From NCBI GenBank assembly GCA_016758965.1, contig JAEPRB010000062.1, positions 1 to 64,000 of the forward strand: 64,000 nucleotides of DNA, written 5' to 3'. The stretch is from Circinella minor (Eukaryota; Mucoromycota; Mucoromycetes; Mucorales; Lichtheimiaceae). Numbering within the stretch: position 1 is the first letter of the stretch; every line of letters begins with the position of its first letter. Made by a program: the position numbers and the translations under genes. Of the stretch, positions 11,718-25,007 are shown piece after piece. Below the pieces are notes generated by a model, which made no database searches, was not told the origin of the DNA, and worked only from the letters and a program-made list of their open reading frames with translations.

Positions 11718-13692
11718 CTATCGCCCATAACATATCATTATTTTATATGGATTAACAAAAATCATTTTCATAACGACAACTAAAATAAAGATTCTCAATT
11801 TATTTTTAGTTACTTTCTCATGGACACGACAACAGTTCGGCTTTATTCTATAAATGAGTTAGTTCTTTTTTTTCCCATTCGTAGGTATCGTTTCTAAAGG
11901 GCTACAATACTACTCTCTACAGACATTTTTAGCTCACACATACATATATACACAAAAGAAGATATCAGGGATTATTGGGATTAACTATCTTAATGCGAAT
12001 GTATATACACTAGTTAGTAGGTATTTGATTTTCTGGGTTTTCTTTAAATGAACGATTATATGGTTCACAATAACAATAAAAACCTTCTGATCCTTTGACT
12101 ATAATAATAATGTATAGTCTTGTTTTAGTACATGAAGTCTAATTAGCATTAACAGTAGTTCACAACGACAAACGATATGCAATGAACAATTCTTATGATT
12201 CAAGTTCTAATTATAAAAAAAAAACTTTCTGGTAATAAAAAACAATTATGTTAGTATAACGATCACATATATATACTGTTACTAATGTAATCCACAGTTT
12301 CTTATGTTATATTATTTTTCATTATCATCATAATCTACTATATATAGTAATCAGCAATTATATATATACTTGCTCAGCTTTTATCTTGTATAAAAAAAAA
12401 GAGCGTGGTTTTTTATGTCAGCAAAGAAAAAAGTTAAAATAACATCCCAGAATGATATGATCTCATACAAGCATATTAACCCCGTTTTTATTTACGTCCC
12501 GAGAATCTCTGTATATTATAACTATATGGAATAAAAGAAAATGAGTTTATTTTTATATGGAAACATAGTGGGATGAGAATTAGATCTTGAAATAGAAAAA
12601 ATATATTTTGAACTGAATATGATACAACTTTTTTTTTGTATTATAATATTAAATATAAATTATTCACTGTAATCACCATATATAAATGAAAACCATAGCA
12701 TTGCGTTATATTAACATTAAACAAGAACAACGTAGAATAATCAATTAGTTATCTTTGACAATACTAATAATAAAAAGGGAAATGAAAAGACTGCATTTGC
12801 CCGTGTAAAACAAAAAAAAAATTTTGTACTCCCGTTCCTCATTTTGTACTACCAACGCAAAAGATTTAAAAACGTGGCTGTATGTACATCTTATTTAATT
12901 ACTAGTAATGGTGTAATGTGTGGCTGAACAAAGAAGTAGCCAACAAAAATAAAAAAGCACAGAAAAATGAATAACTCGAAAAAAAAAGTATTTATTTAAC
13001 ACATGAAAGTTTTTGATAAGAAATAAAACGATAAGATTTTTTTGTATAAAATGAATTGTTGCGTTCACATTTTCTGTATAATTTTTTTTGTTATGTTCTT
13101 TCCCCAAATAAGATTAGCGCTAAAGCCACTTTGAAAGACTGATTGGCTGTTTTATTAAATCAAAAGCCCCGCAATAATTATGTCTTTACCCAAAAAGAAT
13201 TTATTTTTATATGATTCTTAAGAGAAATAAAAAAAAAACTGAAGAAAAAGTAAAGGAAATGAAGCAGAAAATGGAAAAAGAATGATCTCCATAGTAATTT
13301 ATTATATTTATTTTTCACACGCGTTAAAACATTAACTGGTTGATAGTGTTGTATTAAGCACTGAGTGTATATGATTACATGCCCTTTTCACTCTCTAAAT
13401 CATTATTCCATATACCGACACACATAGAAGAAGACAACATAACTGCTTAATATTTTATCTCTTTTTTGATTCTGTTTCTTTTCTTTTTTTTTTTTTTTTT
13501 TTTTTTTTTGTGTGTGCGTGTTATTTTCTTGTTCTGTCTCTTCTACTATTATATATTTTATTAGACATATAAATAACGTCTCTTTCTCTTCCACACATAC
13601 CATTATAACCTTCCTTTCTTTTTTTTTATTACTTCATTTACTATAATAATTATATAAACACCCACATCCCTCCCCTACTTATATACATACGT

Positions 13693-13727
<35 letters not shown>

Positions 13728-13759
13728 ATATAATTTATTTTATATAATATACTTTCCAC
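11718..13759. other. Gene-poor spacer and promoter of the DIP2-family gene
   Basis: About 2 kb of AT-rich DNA with no supported gene. A poly-T tract of about 26 bases lies at 13484-13509. Pyrimidine-rich DNA follows, then an (AC)n/(AT)n microsatellite at 13690-13730 directly before the ATG at 13760. These pyrimidine tracts are likely part of the promoter and 5' UTR. Confidence 0.45.
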
Positions 13760-16700
13760 ATGGCATCAGAAGCAACTACTCGGGATCTTCCACCCGGGAT
13801 TCTGGAACAGCTTCATAATCTCGATTTGGAATTAGAAGAAGGCGACATTACGAAAAAGGGCTACGAAAAGAAAAAAGCACAGTTATTACAACCTTATATT
13901 ATTCAAGATGTTGTTGAACCACCTCCACCACCACCTTTAAAAGATGACTATCACTATAATAACAATAATAATCATAATGATAATAATGGTGACAATGAAC
14001 AAGAACATCCAAGGTCCTCTTCTTCTTCTGTAATAGATGAAGTAGAAGAGGAACGACGACGACGAGAAGACGAAGCAGCATTAGCAGCAATGGAATTAGA
14101 GCCTGAACCATCAGCAGCAGATGTAACTGATTTTCTCGATTATTTACCTTCACCAACTCATTCACCTACTCGTCCTGAACCTGGTGCTGGATTCATGGAA
14201 GAAAATCATCAACGTATGCAACAGCAACAACAACAAAATAATAATGGTCAAGCTCAAATGTCTGCAAGTCCAACACTTCATCATCAGCAGCAGTTCCAAC
14301 AAAGACCTCCACCACAACAACAGTTTCCACAACAGCAACCTGGTTATTATCCTGGAAATCAATATTATCCTGGAGGTGTACCGACACCACGACCTAGTTG
14401 GCAACAGCCTCAACCGCAACCGCAACAGCCCCAATACGGCGGTATGCAACGTCCTCCTATGGGTTATCCACAACAACAGCCAAGACCAGGTTACTACCCA
14501 CAGCCACAACAACGTCCACCTTATAATCGTCCACCTGGTCCACCCGGTCCACCAGGAGCACCAGGAGGCTATGGTTCACCACGTCCAATGTATCAACCAA
14601 GACCTATCAATCAACAACCTATCGGTTCACCACGACCTATGTATAGACCTGTTCAAGGAATGTCTCCTAATCCAGTAGCACGACCGATGGCACCCTATCC
14701 TGGTCGACCTATACAATCATCAACTATACCAGTACCTAATCCACAACAATCACGCCATGCACGTACATCCTCATTAGAATCACGGTCAGATGCAGCAAGT
14801 ATTATACAAGGAGGAGTAGCTCAAAGGCCTAACTATGCTGGATTTAATGGATCTCAAGGTATAGACTTTGATGGTCGACCTGTCAACAATGGCGGTGACG
14901 ATTTTGGTAAGTTTTATTAAATGATTGAGGGTTTTTTTGAGGGGGGAAGGGTAAATGGGTGGCCAAAGGAGCATGAATCTGCACTATAACAAAAAGACGG
15001 GGAAAAAATGAGGGGGTTATTGACAAAAATAAATGATGAAATTTATCATTATTATTAAATTAATTGACTTATATTAGATACGGCATCTGTAAGTGGGAAT
15101 AATAATTGGCGACCAAATAATAGTGGAAGAGCTCCATCCATTATGTCATCTACAAGTCATGCCCGAGCCTCTGGTAGTCATTTCGCCATGATGGAACTTG
15201 CTCGTGCCCCCATTATTCGTCGCACTTCATTAACGCAAGGTCGCAGTCGATATGGGAATAGTTATATGGCATCTAGTTTCAAAGCTGTCGAACCTGCACC
15301 TCAACCAAGACTGTTATTAGAAGATCCCACGGAGCAGATGTTATTAGCGGATATGGCTGGGCGTCAACTACTTCCTCTCCAACCCCGTAATATCCCATTC
15401 AATGTCATCGATCATACAAATGAGCATCTTAATTTGGGACAAAAATTTAAAAACGTTGCCGAAATTTTACGTTATCGAGCCACCAAAAGTGGTAACGCCC
15501 GTAACAATGCATTCACTATTGTCGATGGTCGCGGTAAAGAATTGTCTGCTATTACTTGGGAAAAACTCAATGCAAGAGCTGAAAAAGTTTCCCATATGAT
15601 TCGTGAAAAATCCGGTTTACATCCAGGTGAACGAGTAGCTCTTATGTATCGAAAATCAGAACAAATAGAATTTATTGTTGCCTTGATGGGTGTGTTTTTG
15701 GCTGGAATGGTTGCAGTGCCCATTAATGCCGCGGAAGAATTATCTGAACTTTCATTTATATTAAGTTTAACGAATGCTTATCTTGTATTGACGACGGATT
15801 TCAATTTGAAAGCATTCACAAGAGATATGCAAGCCAAGAATATTGAATTCCCATCCAATATTGATTGGTGGAAGACAAATGATTTTGGCTCTTGGTATCC
15901 CAAAAAATCATCTAATTCGTATCCACCTATCAATGTATCGGAATTAGCTTATATTGAATATGCAAAAGCGACCAACGGTGAATTAAAGGGCGTGGCAGTG
16001 AATCATAGGACCGTCATGTCCGGATGTACAGCTTTCCAGGGAGCTGTGACTGAAACCAAGTCGACAAGGATACAAGGTGAATATGGGGAAGAATTGGCAT
16101 TAGAACCCGTTTATAAGGCAAGAGGAGGCCCTGACACTGTGGTGACATATTTAGAACAACGACAACAAATTGGTTTGGTGGTATCAGTGCTTTGGTCAAT
16201 TTTTTCAGGATCTCACACAGTATTTGCGAGCTCAAGTATTGTGGATACACCTGCTGTTTGGATTTATGTTCTTTCTAAATTCAGAGGTAAATATATACCC
16301 AGTTTTTCTTTTTCTATATGTATATCTATAATATATATATGAGCTGACGTGCTATTATGATTATGATTATGGTTTTATATTATTATTAGCAACCATGGCA
16401 TTAGCAGATTATTCCTCGTTAAACTACATTACCAAATATTATCAATCTCATACAAAAGAAGTATTAAATCAAAGTAAAAAAGTCACGCCTGATCTATCTT
16501 CGCTACGCTTTCTTATGGTAGACACCCTGGTGGTAAAACCTGATTTGGACAAGTATATTGCTGATTCTTTATTGAAACCTTTGAGAAATAAGACACCTGA
16601 AGAAACTGTTTGTCCTCTTATATCTTTACCAGAACATGGTGGTATGATTATTGGGTTCAGAGACTTTTTAGGTCCAGCTCAATTGGAACAACAAGAGACA

Positions 16701-19700
16701 ATTGATCAAACCACCGGTGAACCTTTGGTGACATCTGTATTGGCAACGGGTAGTGCAAGGGACATTTTTGAATGTACATTAAATGCAGATGCATTGAAAG
16801 TGAACAAAGTGGCTGTCATGGCAACAGGAGAACAAGCACGTAAAGAGGCCGAGTCACCAGAAGTGGTACACGTAGGATCATTTGGATTCATTATTCCTGA
16901 AGGTAATTAAAAGAAAACTTGAAATGGGATAAAAAAGAAAGAAGAAAAAAATTTTACTGAATTGAATATACATCTTTATTTAGCTACGGTTGCCATTGTG
17001 GATCCAGAAACAGGTGTTCTTTGTACCCCTGACACCGTCGGTGAAATTTGGGTGGATGCACCTTCTATTTCAGGTGGATTCTGGGGTATGCCAAAACATA
17101 CAGAGGCTGTTTTTCATGCTAAACCCATTATTGTTCCAGCTGATACATACCGTCCAGAAATCTATGATCAAGAATTCTTACGTACGGGATTAGTTGGTAC
17201 TACTATCGGAGGTCGTGTAATTGTTTTGGGTCCTTATGAAGAACGTCTTCGCCAACAAAAATTAGGTGATACATTTGGTTTGGAAGAAGTTTATTATTCG
17301 AGTCATATGTTGCAAACATTGAAAAAGCACACACCAGTAGATCAATGGTAAGAACCAAGATAATATATATATATATATATATTGTTTTATGCAGGAAAAA
17401 AATAATCAAAACATTGATAATATTCGACATTTCATTCTCTAAACTCACAAAAATCAATGAAACAAACAAAATTTATTATAGTACAATCTTCGAATTAGCA
17501 GTAAATGATCAACATGTTCCTATCGTTGCATGTGAAGTACCTAGCATGATCGCCAAGACTGAATTAGGCAAAATTGCTAATAATATTATTGATACTATGC
17601 TCAATTTCCACGGACTTCGAATATATGGTGTCATTGTAATGAATCCCAATACCATGGCACGATGGGTCAAACATGGTCGGCGACATGTTCATCCTTTAAT
17701 GGTCAAACGTGCATTCATGAACGGTGAAATGCCTATCCGTTATCTCAAAATGGACGTGGATCGAACCATATTCAACTTGGCCACGCATGAAGACCCTATC
17801 AATGGATTATGGCGATCCTTTGCTGCATATGACAAGGCTATTCGTACAGGACAAATCATGCCACGACCACAACAACAGCATACTGGTATGGAAACAGTCA
17901 GTCAAGTCATTGACGAACGTACTGATTTTGATTTGAGTAAATTCACCAACATTGTTGATGTCCTTTTATGGCGTACCAAACTTACTGGAGAAGAAGTCGC
18001 CTATATTGCCGTTACTCAAGCAAGCAGCGGCAGTGTCATCAACACCAAGCCTTACACATGGCGTAAAATTAATAGCAAGATTGCAGCTGTGGCTAATTAT
18101 TTAATGAAAAAGGGTTGGAAGCGTGGCAGAAAAGCATTGATTTTAGTTCCCTTTGGCGTTGAATGGATTCAAGCTATTTATGCATGTATGGTCCTAGGTG
18201 TGGTCCCTGTATTGTTCGAACCACCAGATCCAGAACAACAAAATTTGCAACGACTCAAGGATGAAATTGATAATCTTGTATTGACTGTACGTGAATTGGA
18301 TATCACCTATATTTTAACCAATTCAGCCGCAGAGGATATTATGAAACATAAAAATACGTCAATGGTGATGAAGCAAGTCATGCAACAATATAAAGATAAG
18401 AGATACAGACTACCGGAATTTACAAATTTGGGCAAAGCTTCCAAGACAAGCAAAGTGTTGGGTAAAGAAAGTGGATTTTATGTGAAACCAGAGTGGTTTT
18501 CGACAGGAGAAAAGTATCCAGCTTTGATTTCGGTTCATACGTCTATGGATGGTACACATACGTATACTACATTATGTCATGAAACGATTTTGACGCAATG
18601 TCGCACGCAAAAAATGACGTGTCAGTTAAAGTCACAACGAAGTATTGTTGGTTCTGGATTAGGTGCTTATGATGGTTTGGGTCTATTGCATTTTGGTTTC
18701 TGCGGTGTCTATGTTGGTAAGCTTCTTTTTCTCTCCCTCTCTGGGGAGGTTTTTTTTTTTATTCTTTGTCTCTAGTAAGATGTATTAATTTCAATTTGAA
18801 CTCATTTATTTCGGCATTTTTTTTTTAAAAAAAAGGCTCCCCAACGATCATGCTGTCAGTAAGTGATTTCTACATCAATCCTTCAAGTTACTTTGAGTTA
18901 TTACAACGATATAAAGGTATGTTACGAATAGAAAGTCTTCAAGCAACGATACATGAATAGATAACTAAACATATGTTTGATATCATATATTTTTATAGCC
19001 AAGGATGTATGTTCCTCGCATCCTTTGATTCAGTATTATATGAACTATACAAAGAAGAGCACTCCTGCAGAACTTCGTTCATTCCTTCTGTCTAGTGTAC
19101 AAAACTTGATGCTTGTCACCGAAGGTCGACCTCGTCCTGGATTATGTAAGTATAATTATACATTATGTAATTTTTTCTATCTAACATAAATATCAATGCT
19201 AATTATCTTTTTCTTATCTAGATCAACATATGGCACAAACGTTTGGACCCAAACGACTTGAAAAAGAAGCCATAAACACTGTATACAGTCACGTGGGTAA
19301 CCCTATGATCACTACCCGTTCGTACATGCTAATTGAACCTATCTCATTACTTGTCGATTTTGCTTGGTTAAGACAAGGTATTGTCCGCCCCTTACCTATT
19401 GAAGATGAAGCTTATGGTATCATTTTACATGATTCTGGTATTGTTCCAAGTAATACCATGGTAGCCATTGTTAATCCAGAAACTAACACTGTCTGTCCAA
19501 GTAATACCATGGGTGAAATCTGGGTATCTTCGGATTGTAATATTAAGGGTATTTATGGTCAAACTGAGAACGAGCGTCAAGCTAAATTTGAAGCAATAAT
19601 AAACGGTGGTGATCCAAGAATTAAGTATATGCGAACAGGCGATTTGGGTTTCTTGTGGAACGTACAAAGACGTGTGGATCGTGGTCAACCTGTCGTTGAA

Positions 19701-20521
19701 GAAGGACAATGTTTATTTGTTTTGGGTGCTAAAGATGAAACTATTGAACGTAATGGACTGATTCATTTCCCTTATGATGTTGAGTTGACAGTTGAGCGTT
19801 GTCATCCAGGCATTGTACCTGGTGGATGGTAAGATACTATCTATAAAGATGAAACGGAGGAAGAAGAGAAGAAGAGGCATAGGAGGGAAGACGAAATAGT
19901 CATTATCTATGATAATTTTTTTTTAATAATCAATTATGGTCATCATTTTTCTTTTTATTCAGTATTATTTTCCAAGCTGGGCAAGAAGTCGTTGTCGTTG
20001 TTGCAGTCAAATCAAATGACCAAGCCATTTCTGCCGTTCCACTTGTTGTTAATGCGATATTGGAAAGCCATTCTTTCTTGATTGATACAATTGCAGTAAT
20101 TCATAGTAATCAACTCCCAAGAACTCGATTTGGTGAGAAGCAACGTAAAAAAGCGATGGCATCATTTTTGGAAAAGAAATTACCTGTGCTGTATGTGAGT
20201 CGTATCACCAATCAGCATGAACCTTTGAGTTTACCTCAATGGACTCAGTCACAACTTGACGATACTGGCTCTGTTGTTTCCATGCCTACGGGGCCTGTTC
20301 CACCTCTTCCTCAACAACAGTATTCACAATCACAAACACCTTATTCAGCAAGTGGACGATCAATTGCTGAAAATACTGATATTGGACGTAGTGATAGCAT
20401 CCAAAGTAGTCAACGAGATCTTGAAAGACGTGATACTGGAAGTTCAAAACAATCGGGTACGCGTATTTCATCTGTCCCTGCATCTCCTGCAGTAACAGAA
20501 CCACCTCAATCATTCCATTAA
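13760..20521 (+). CDS. DIP2 / Cmr2-family protein: DMAP1-binding domain plus two FAAL-like AMP-binding domains
   Basis: Nine exons (13760-14906, 15078-16286, 16390-16902, 16984-17347, 17482-18716, 18836-18916, 18999-19145, 19222-19828, 19963-20521) give 1953 residues. Residues about 8-50 match the DMAP1-binding domain (GILEQLHNLDLELEEGDITK). A Pro/Gln/Tyr-rich linker of about 300 residues follows. Two adenylate-forming modules then lie at about 470-1090 and 1190-1890. The TGDLG box is present in the second (MRTGDLGF) but altered in the first (LRTGLVGTT), and the classical SGTTGxPKG loop is not evident in either. DIP2 proteins of yeast and animals tune the pool of specific diacylglycerols; this function is inferred by homology. 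The low-complexity tail after residue 1840 is Gln/Ser-rich. All eight splice joins keep frame. Confidence 0.9.
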
Positions 20522-21235
20522 GTTTGCTTTTTTTGTGTTTATTATTCTATTTTTCCTATTCTTTTTCATAATTATTAGTATTAGTTATTATTATTATTAT
20601 TATTATTCTATTTTCCAATTATTCATTATTGTCACACACATACATACTCTCTCTTCATTTTACTCACAAATTGCCTACTGTCCCTTTATTTATTATTATT
20701 ATTGTTCTTCCAAAAACAACAAAACTTAGTCTTACTTGGATATACCCCCACACTGTCCCTTCACTTTTAATTATGTTCAAAAATCAAATATAGTACATCC
20801 TTATTATTTTTTCCTTCTAATTTCTTCTGCCTCTTTTGCTCACCTACTCTATCCCATTCCCTTTTTCCCAACCTTGTTCTTCTACCTAAAAATAGGCGAT
20901 ACTTTTTATTTTATTTTCAGTTTAAATGGATATAGAATCTTTTTCTAATTAAAAAAAAAGAAAAACTATTTTTTTCTTTTATTTGTTGTCGTTCCCTTTT
21001 CCCTTTTCCCTTCCCCCTTCCTTTTTTTCTTTATTTTTTTGTACAGTATATACGTCATTCGATGTTTTATTTATATGTTGCGCCATACAATAAAAAAATA
21101 ATTAATATCGCTCTTTTTTTTCTTTCAAAATAAATTAGTGTGTTGTAGTTGAGATCGTCCAAAGTTTGGGTAGTTCAGTGACTACAACAAGCAGCTCTAA
21201 AAGTCATCGTTGCAATGATAAGTATTACACTGTAG
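20522..21235. other. 3' flank of the DIP2-family gene
   Basis: Pyrimidine-rich DNA (runs of TTA, TTTTC and TCCC) of the kind seen after fungal stop codons, with (TTA)n near 20587-20610. No gene is seen on either strand. Confidence 0.45.
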
Positions 21236-22823
21236 TTAGAATTCTAACGATACAAACAGTCCAATTGATTCATGAAGTTGATATTCATCATCTAGTCGTT
21301 CTACCCAAGTAATTTTAACGTCAGTTATCATTGAACTCGTAACGCCAGTTTGCATATCTTTGATCATCATAGGTATCTCATAAATGTAGCAACTTCGAAA
21401 AGTAGGAAGTTTATTGTTTGATCAGCAGAGAATTTTACTGTTTGCTTTGAAGCGATCCTCAAGAGACGGCTACATCAGTCAAACTTTTGATCTTAACATA
21501 CTTTACAATAACACAATTGTTCATAGTTACATTGTCTCTAATTATATAAAGTTCTCTAAAAGCAACCCCTCGCTTTTGCAAAAAAGATCTAGACGACACT
21601 GATACTGTAGTTACTATAGCAGGATAAATTTTGAATCAAATAGAGATAACTTTTTAACTTTGGAAAGCTGTGACAGTGTATGAAATCAACAACCCATGAT
21701 AGTTGTATGATATCATGTGCAGCGGGATTAATTGGTTGTCATATTATAGCCCTCACATGCTGCAACGTTTCTAGATACCCGGCTTGTATAGCCATGGGCA
21801 TTAGAATGAAAAAGAGAAAGAACAAAAATCCCAGTAAGGTCCCCGTCTTTATTACATGGTTATCATCGCTGCTTTTAGATTCAGTTGCTGTGTATGTGGT
21901 GTTAAAGCATCTTTAATCATAAGGGGTCGAATTGGGTTCACTGAACAAAGTCTTAATATTTTTGAGTTCCTTTTTAATCCATGAGTATCCCCTGTCTTCT
22001 TATCGTTGTCTTATTAGTCATAATATTGTTTGTCATAATGACGGGCTTTGAGTATCCGACATCTGAGCAGTGTGTGCGACTGTGTCGTAAATCTCATCAG
22101 AACAGATGTGAGTGGTGTATTTTTGATTACCAAGATTAGCATAATAGTTACGCAGAAAAAAAATAACTAACTGTATAGTGGGGACGAGTACGCCGTGAAT
22201 GCCTCAGGGATATTGGTAATTTTATGAAGTTTCTTTTGTGCACAAACTAATCATTTCTGATTCAAGCATAAACTCTCGGGGCAGGAAGATTTTGAAGGTC
22301 ATGAGATTTATTGATGTTTGTCAATGACTGTATTATGTCAAACACTGTCAAATAGCTGTCAAATGACGCGTGGAACAACCTCCCGTTTACCCATTAATAA
22401 CAATATGTTCCGCTTGAGGGAACCTATATCTATGTCAATGGTTGGTTTCAGTTTCCGTAATATTTTTATAAGTTGTTGTTCGGCAATGTGATAATTGATG
22501 GAAATAAACACAGACAAGATAAAATTCTTTGAGACTTTGTTATATATAAAATCTTGAAATAAAGTACCTTTTTACAATGATCTTTAAAACGATTCATATA
22601 ATTTCTCTATTCTATGAGGTATATGTTTCTTGTTAATTATTTTAGATAGATGATCGGTACTAGAGCCGGATACGCGGGATTAGCCAATTAGTATTAAGAA
22701 AGTTACTACAGATGTAGGACCGTTCCGAGGTATCTTGGGATTATCCATAACACTCCCTTTATTCTTTGCTTTACGTTGATGAAACGCAAGATGTCGTAAT
22801 GCGATTGTACCCCAGTTTCCTTT
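21236..22823 (-). pseudogene. Mosaic of minus-strand coding-like fragments (element or gene relic)
   Basis: Several minus-strand blocks have clear coding composition but sit in different frames with stops between them. Block 1 (22823-22680) contains GNWGTIALRHLAFHQRKAKN and ends at TAA. Block 2, near 21880-21680, contains GYLETLQHVRAII followed by a stop and PINPAAHDIIQLSWVVDF. Block 3 (21603-21236) contains VAFRELYIIRDNVTMNNC, a frameshift, then IPMMIKDMQTGVTSSMI and RLDDEYQLHESIGLFVSLEF before TAA. I do not recognise the family. The pattern fits an old transposable element or a decayed gene on the minus strand. An alternative plus-strand frame at 21680-21916 looks less convincing. Confidence 0.35.
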
Positions 22824-23295
22824 TTAGAATAGAGGTCAGTTCATTCCTTTGTTTTAGGTATTGTCTCTTGTTTATTCTAAGCTAAAGAAGCCATATTCTT
22901 GTAATACAATAGACAGGACGAAAGGAACAAGCCTAACAATTTTTTTTTCTCATCAAAGCAAGAAAAAGCAGACATAAAATGTACCTTTTAGTGTCGGGTT
23001 TAATGCAAGCGAAAAACATCCATTACTACTTAAGTAGTCTTCATTATCCAGTCTGGAAATCTCACGTTCAATATTCTAATGATAGACCCGGAATTATGGA
23101 AAAACGGTTACACCAGGACGAAAGATGTATAATTCTACTCACAGTTTCATTGCTTTCCTATTGGCCCACTGTTAGTAAGACTTACTCAAGATATGTAGTT
23201 TATGCATTCTTTTCTATACAAAAGAGCGCAAAATATCTTTTCTCTTCTTTTTCTTCTTTTAACCTCTCTACATAACAAAGACGAAACAAAACATA
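22824..23295. other. Promoter and 5' flank of the aldolase gene
   Basis: The open frame at 22979-23275 ends just upstream of the aldolase ATG. It has no domain and no splice link, so I read it as 5' UTR or promoter DNA. The last 60 bases are rich in CTTTT tracts ahead of the start codon. Confidence 0.4.
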
Positions 23296-24201
23296 ATGTC
23301 ACTCCAACGATTCATTCCATACTCTGTTGCCATGGTGACTCCATTTACCAAGGCCGGTAATCTCGATGTAGCCAATGTTTCCGCCGTAGTAAAATATTAT
23401 TTGGACCAGAACATTCCGGGTTTACTTGTCAGTGGCACCACAGGTGAACAGCATTGTATGACAATTGCAGAGCGAAAAGAGTTGTATAGACTGGTAGCAG
23501 AAACAACAGCTGGTACTGGCTGTCAACTGTATGCAGGTGTTGCAGCATTCAAGACTGAGGATGCCAAAGAATTAGCAGTAGCAGCCAAAGAAATCGGGTT
23601 TAACGGAATCATGCTTGGTTTCCCACCTTATCGCATCATATCCCAATATGAAGCTGAAATTTATGTCAAAGAAGTAGCTTCTACGGTCAAAGAGTTACCT
23701 ATCTTTCTTTACAATAACCCTCGTCGAAATGGGTTCAATGTGGAACCGGAAACATTTGCTCGTATTGCAAACACTGTAAAAAATGTTTATGGTCAAAAAG
23801 AAACTGGTGCTGTTGAAAATGTAAACAAAATGAAGTCATTATTATTGAACCAAGTACAGCAGCAAGAAGTTGACGGTTATAGTTTCTTTTCGGGAACTGA
23901 CTCAAAATTTATTGATGCCTATGTTAAGCATGGTTATACTGGTATCACTTCTATCGCAGGTAATGTTTACCCCAATGAAATCAAGGCCATTGTAGATAAT
24001 TTACAGAAGAATCAAGTCGAGGAAGCTGAAAGTATCATGACATCCATTTCCGTTGGTGTTGAACTTTTGGAACAAGCTGGAATGATTCAGGCGATCAAGT
24101 ATTTATTACGTAAAAAATTGGTCCCTATTGGTTATTCTCCTCCGCCTGTTTTGGACCTCAGCGATGAAATGAAGCAATCATTAGATAAAATCTTTTTGTA
24201 A
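23296..24201 (+). CDS. DapA/N-acetylneuraminate lyase superfamily class I aldolase (pyruvate-dependent)
   Basis: A single exon of 301 residues. It is a TIM-barrel of the dihydrodipicolinate synthase/N-acetylneuraminate lyase family: VAMVTPFTKAGNLD at the N-terminus, the SGTTGE box, the catalytic Tyr in LYNNPRRNG, and the Schiff-base Lys in GQKETGA. The Arg after YNNP that binds the substrate carboxylate in bacterial DapA is kept. Fungi make lysine by the aminoadipate route, so a DapA role is unlikely. A 4-hydroxy-2-oxoglutarate, 2-keto-3-deoxy-sugar or related aldolase is more likely, but the substrate cannot be told from sequence. There are no introns, unlike most neighbours. The stop is 108 bp from the convergent GNAT gene. 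Confidence 0.88.
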   Translation: MSLQRFIPYSVAMVTPFTKAGNLDVANVSAVVKYYLDQNIPGLLVSGTTGEQHCMTIAERKELYRLVAETTAGTGCQLYAGVAAFKTEDAKELAVAAKEIGFNGIMLGFPPYRIISQYEAEIYVKEVASTVKELPIFLYNNPRRNGFNVEPETFARIANTVKNVYGQKETGAVENVNKMKSLLLNQVQQQEVDGYSFFSGTDSKFIDAYVKHGYTGITSIAGNVYPNEIKAIVDNLQKNQVEEAESIMTSISVGVELLEQAGMIQAIKYLLRKKLVPIGYSPPPVLDLSDEMKQSLDKIFL

Positions 24202-24277
24202 TTTGATTTGATATAATAATTATAAAAATGTGTTTTATTATGTATTTTTACTATAAATAAATACAATAAAATAACAA

Positions 24278-24309
<32 letters not shown>

Positions 24310-24312
<3 letters not shown>

Positions 24313-24843
24313 CAAAACCTTGACCATGATTTCATCAGTATCTAGTTTATCACCGATTTTAAATGTATGTGAACCAACTTTACGGAAGCCATGTTTTTCA
24401 TAAAATTTGATAGCATTTGGATTGAATTCCCAAACACCAAGCCAAAGGGTCTTTTTACCGAGCTCAATTGCCTTGGCAATACATTTTTCAAGTAGCTTCT
24501 TGCCTACACCTTTACCTGCACAGTTCTTGTCAACATAAATACGTTGTAATTCGATAGTTTCTTCTGGTGTACTACCAATAAAGTCATATACCTTTTGAGA
24601 GATTCTCAACTGACAAAAGGCTACAGGCTTATTAGTTTCCTGAGCATCAAATGCCATGAAAGTAAATATGTTTGCGTCAGTTAATTCCTTCGTTTGGATC
24701 TCGGTAGAATAGGATGAATCTAAAAAGGATTGAAGATCATCAGGTGGATTATCATCACTAAAAGTATCCGAAAAGAGTCTTGCACCAAGTTCTGCGAGAG
24801 ACTTGGCATAGGTAACATCAGGTTGCAAAATTTTGACTTCCAT
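24310..24843 (-). CDS. GNAT-family N-acetyltransferase
   Basis: A single exon of 177 residues, starting at the ATG at 24843 (MEVKILQPDVTYAKSLAEL). An in-frame ATG at 24906 would add 21 hydrophobic residues lacking family resemblance and is rejected. The acetyl-CoA binding motif A is clear: LQRIYVDKNCAGKGVGKKLL, with Q/R-x-x-G-x-G/A as KGVGKK. Motif B follows as LGVWEFNPNAIKFYEKHGF. Length and layout match small-molecule or protein-N-terminal GNAT enzymes of the RimI/diamine type; the acceptor is unknown. It lies downstream of the zinc transporter gene on the same strand and is convergent with the aldolase. It is intronless like the aldolase. Confidence 0.88.
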
Positions 24844-25007
24844 AGTTTTATGAAATAATAATGGTAAAAGACAGGAGAAAAAGGGGTAAAGATGTTCCGA
24901 CAACATTTTATACCATTTAAATTCGGAGTTTATGTTTTAAAACTTCACAAAAAAAAACATTACTTTATATAAAGGAAGAGATTCTATCATATGCAAAATT
25001 TACACGA

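Noticed and set aside
13899..14678. Long overlapping frames on both strands in the Pro/Gln-rich part of the DIP2-family gene
   Set aside because: Shadows created by CAA/CCA repeat codons; the true frame is fixed by the DMAP1-binding and AMP-binding domains.
22979..23275. 98-codon frame directly upstream of the aldolase
   Set aside because: No family or start context; best explained as 5' UTR/promoter DNA of the aldolase gene.
24844..24906. Longer N-terminus of the GNAT gene from the ATG at 24906
   Set aside because: The extra 21 residues are hydrophobic and Pro/Phe-rich without family support; the ATG at 24843 starts the conserved domain.
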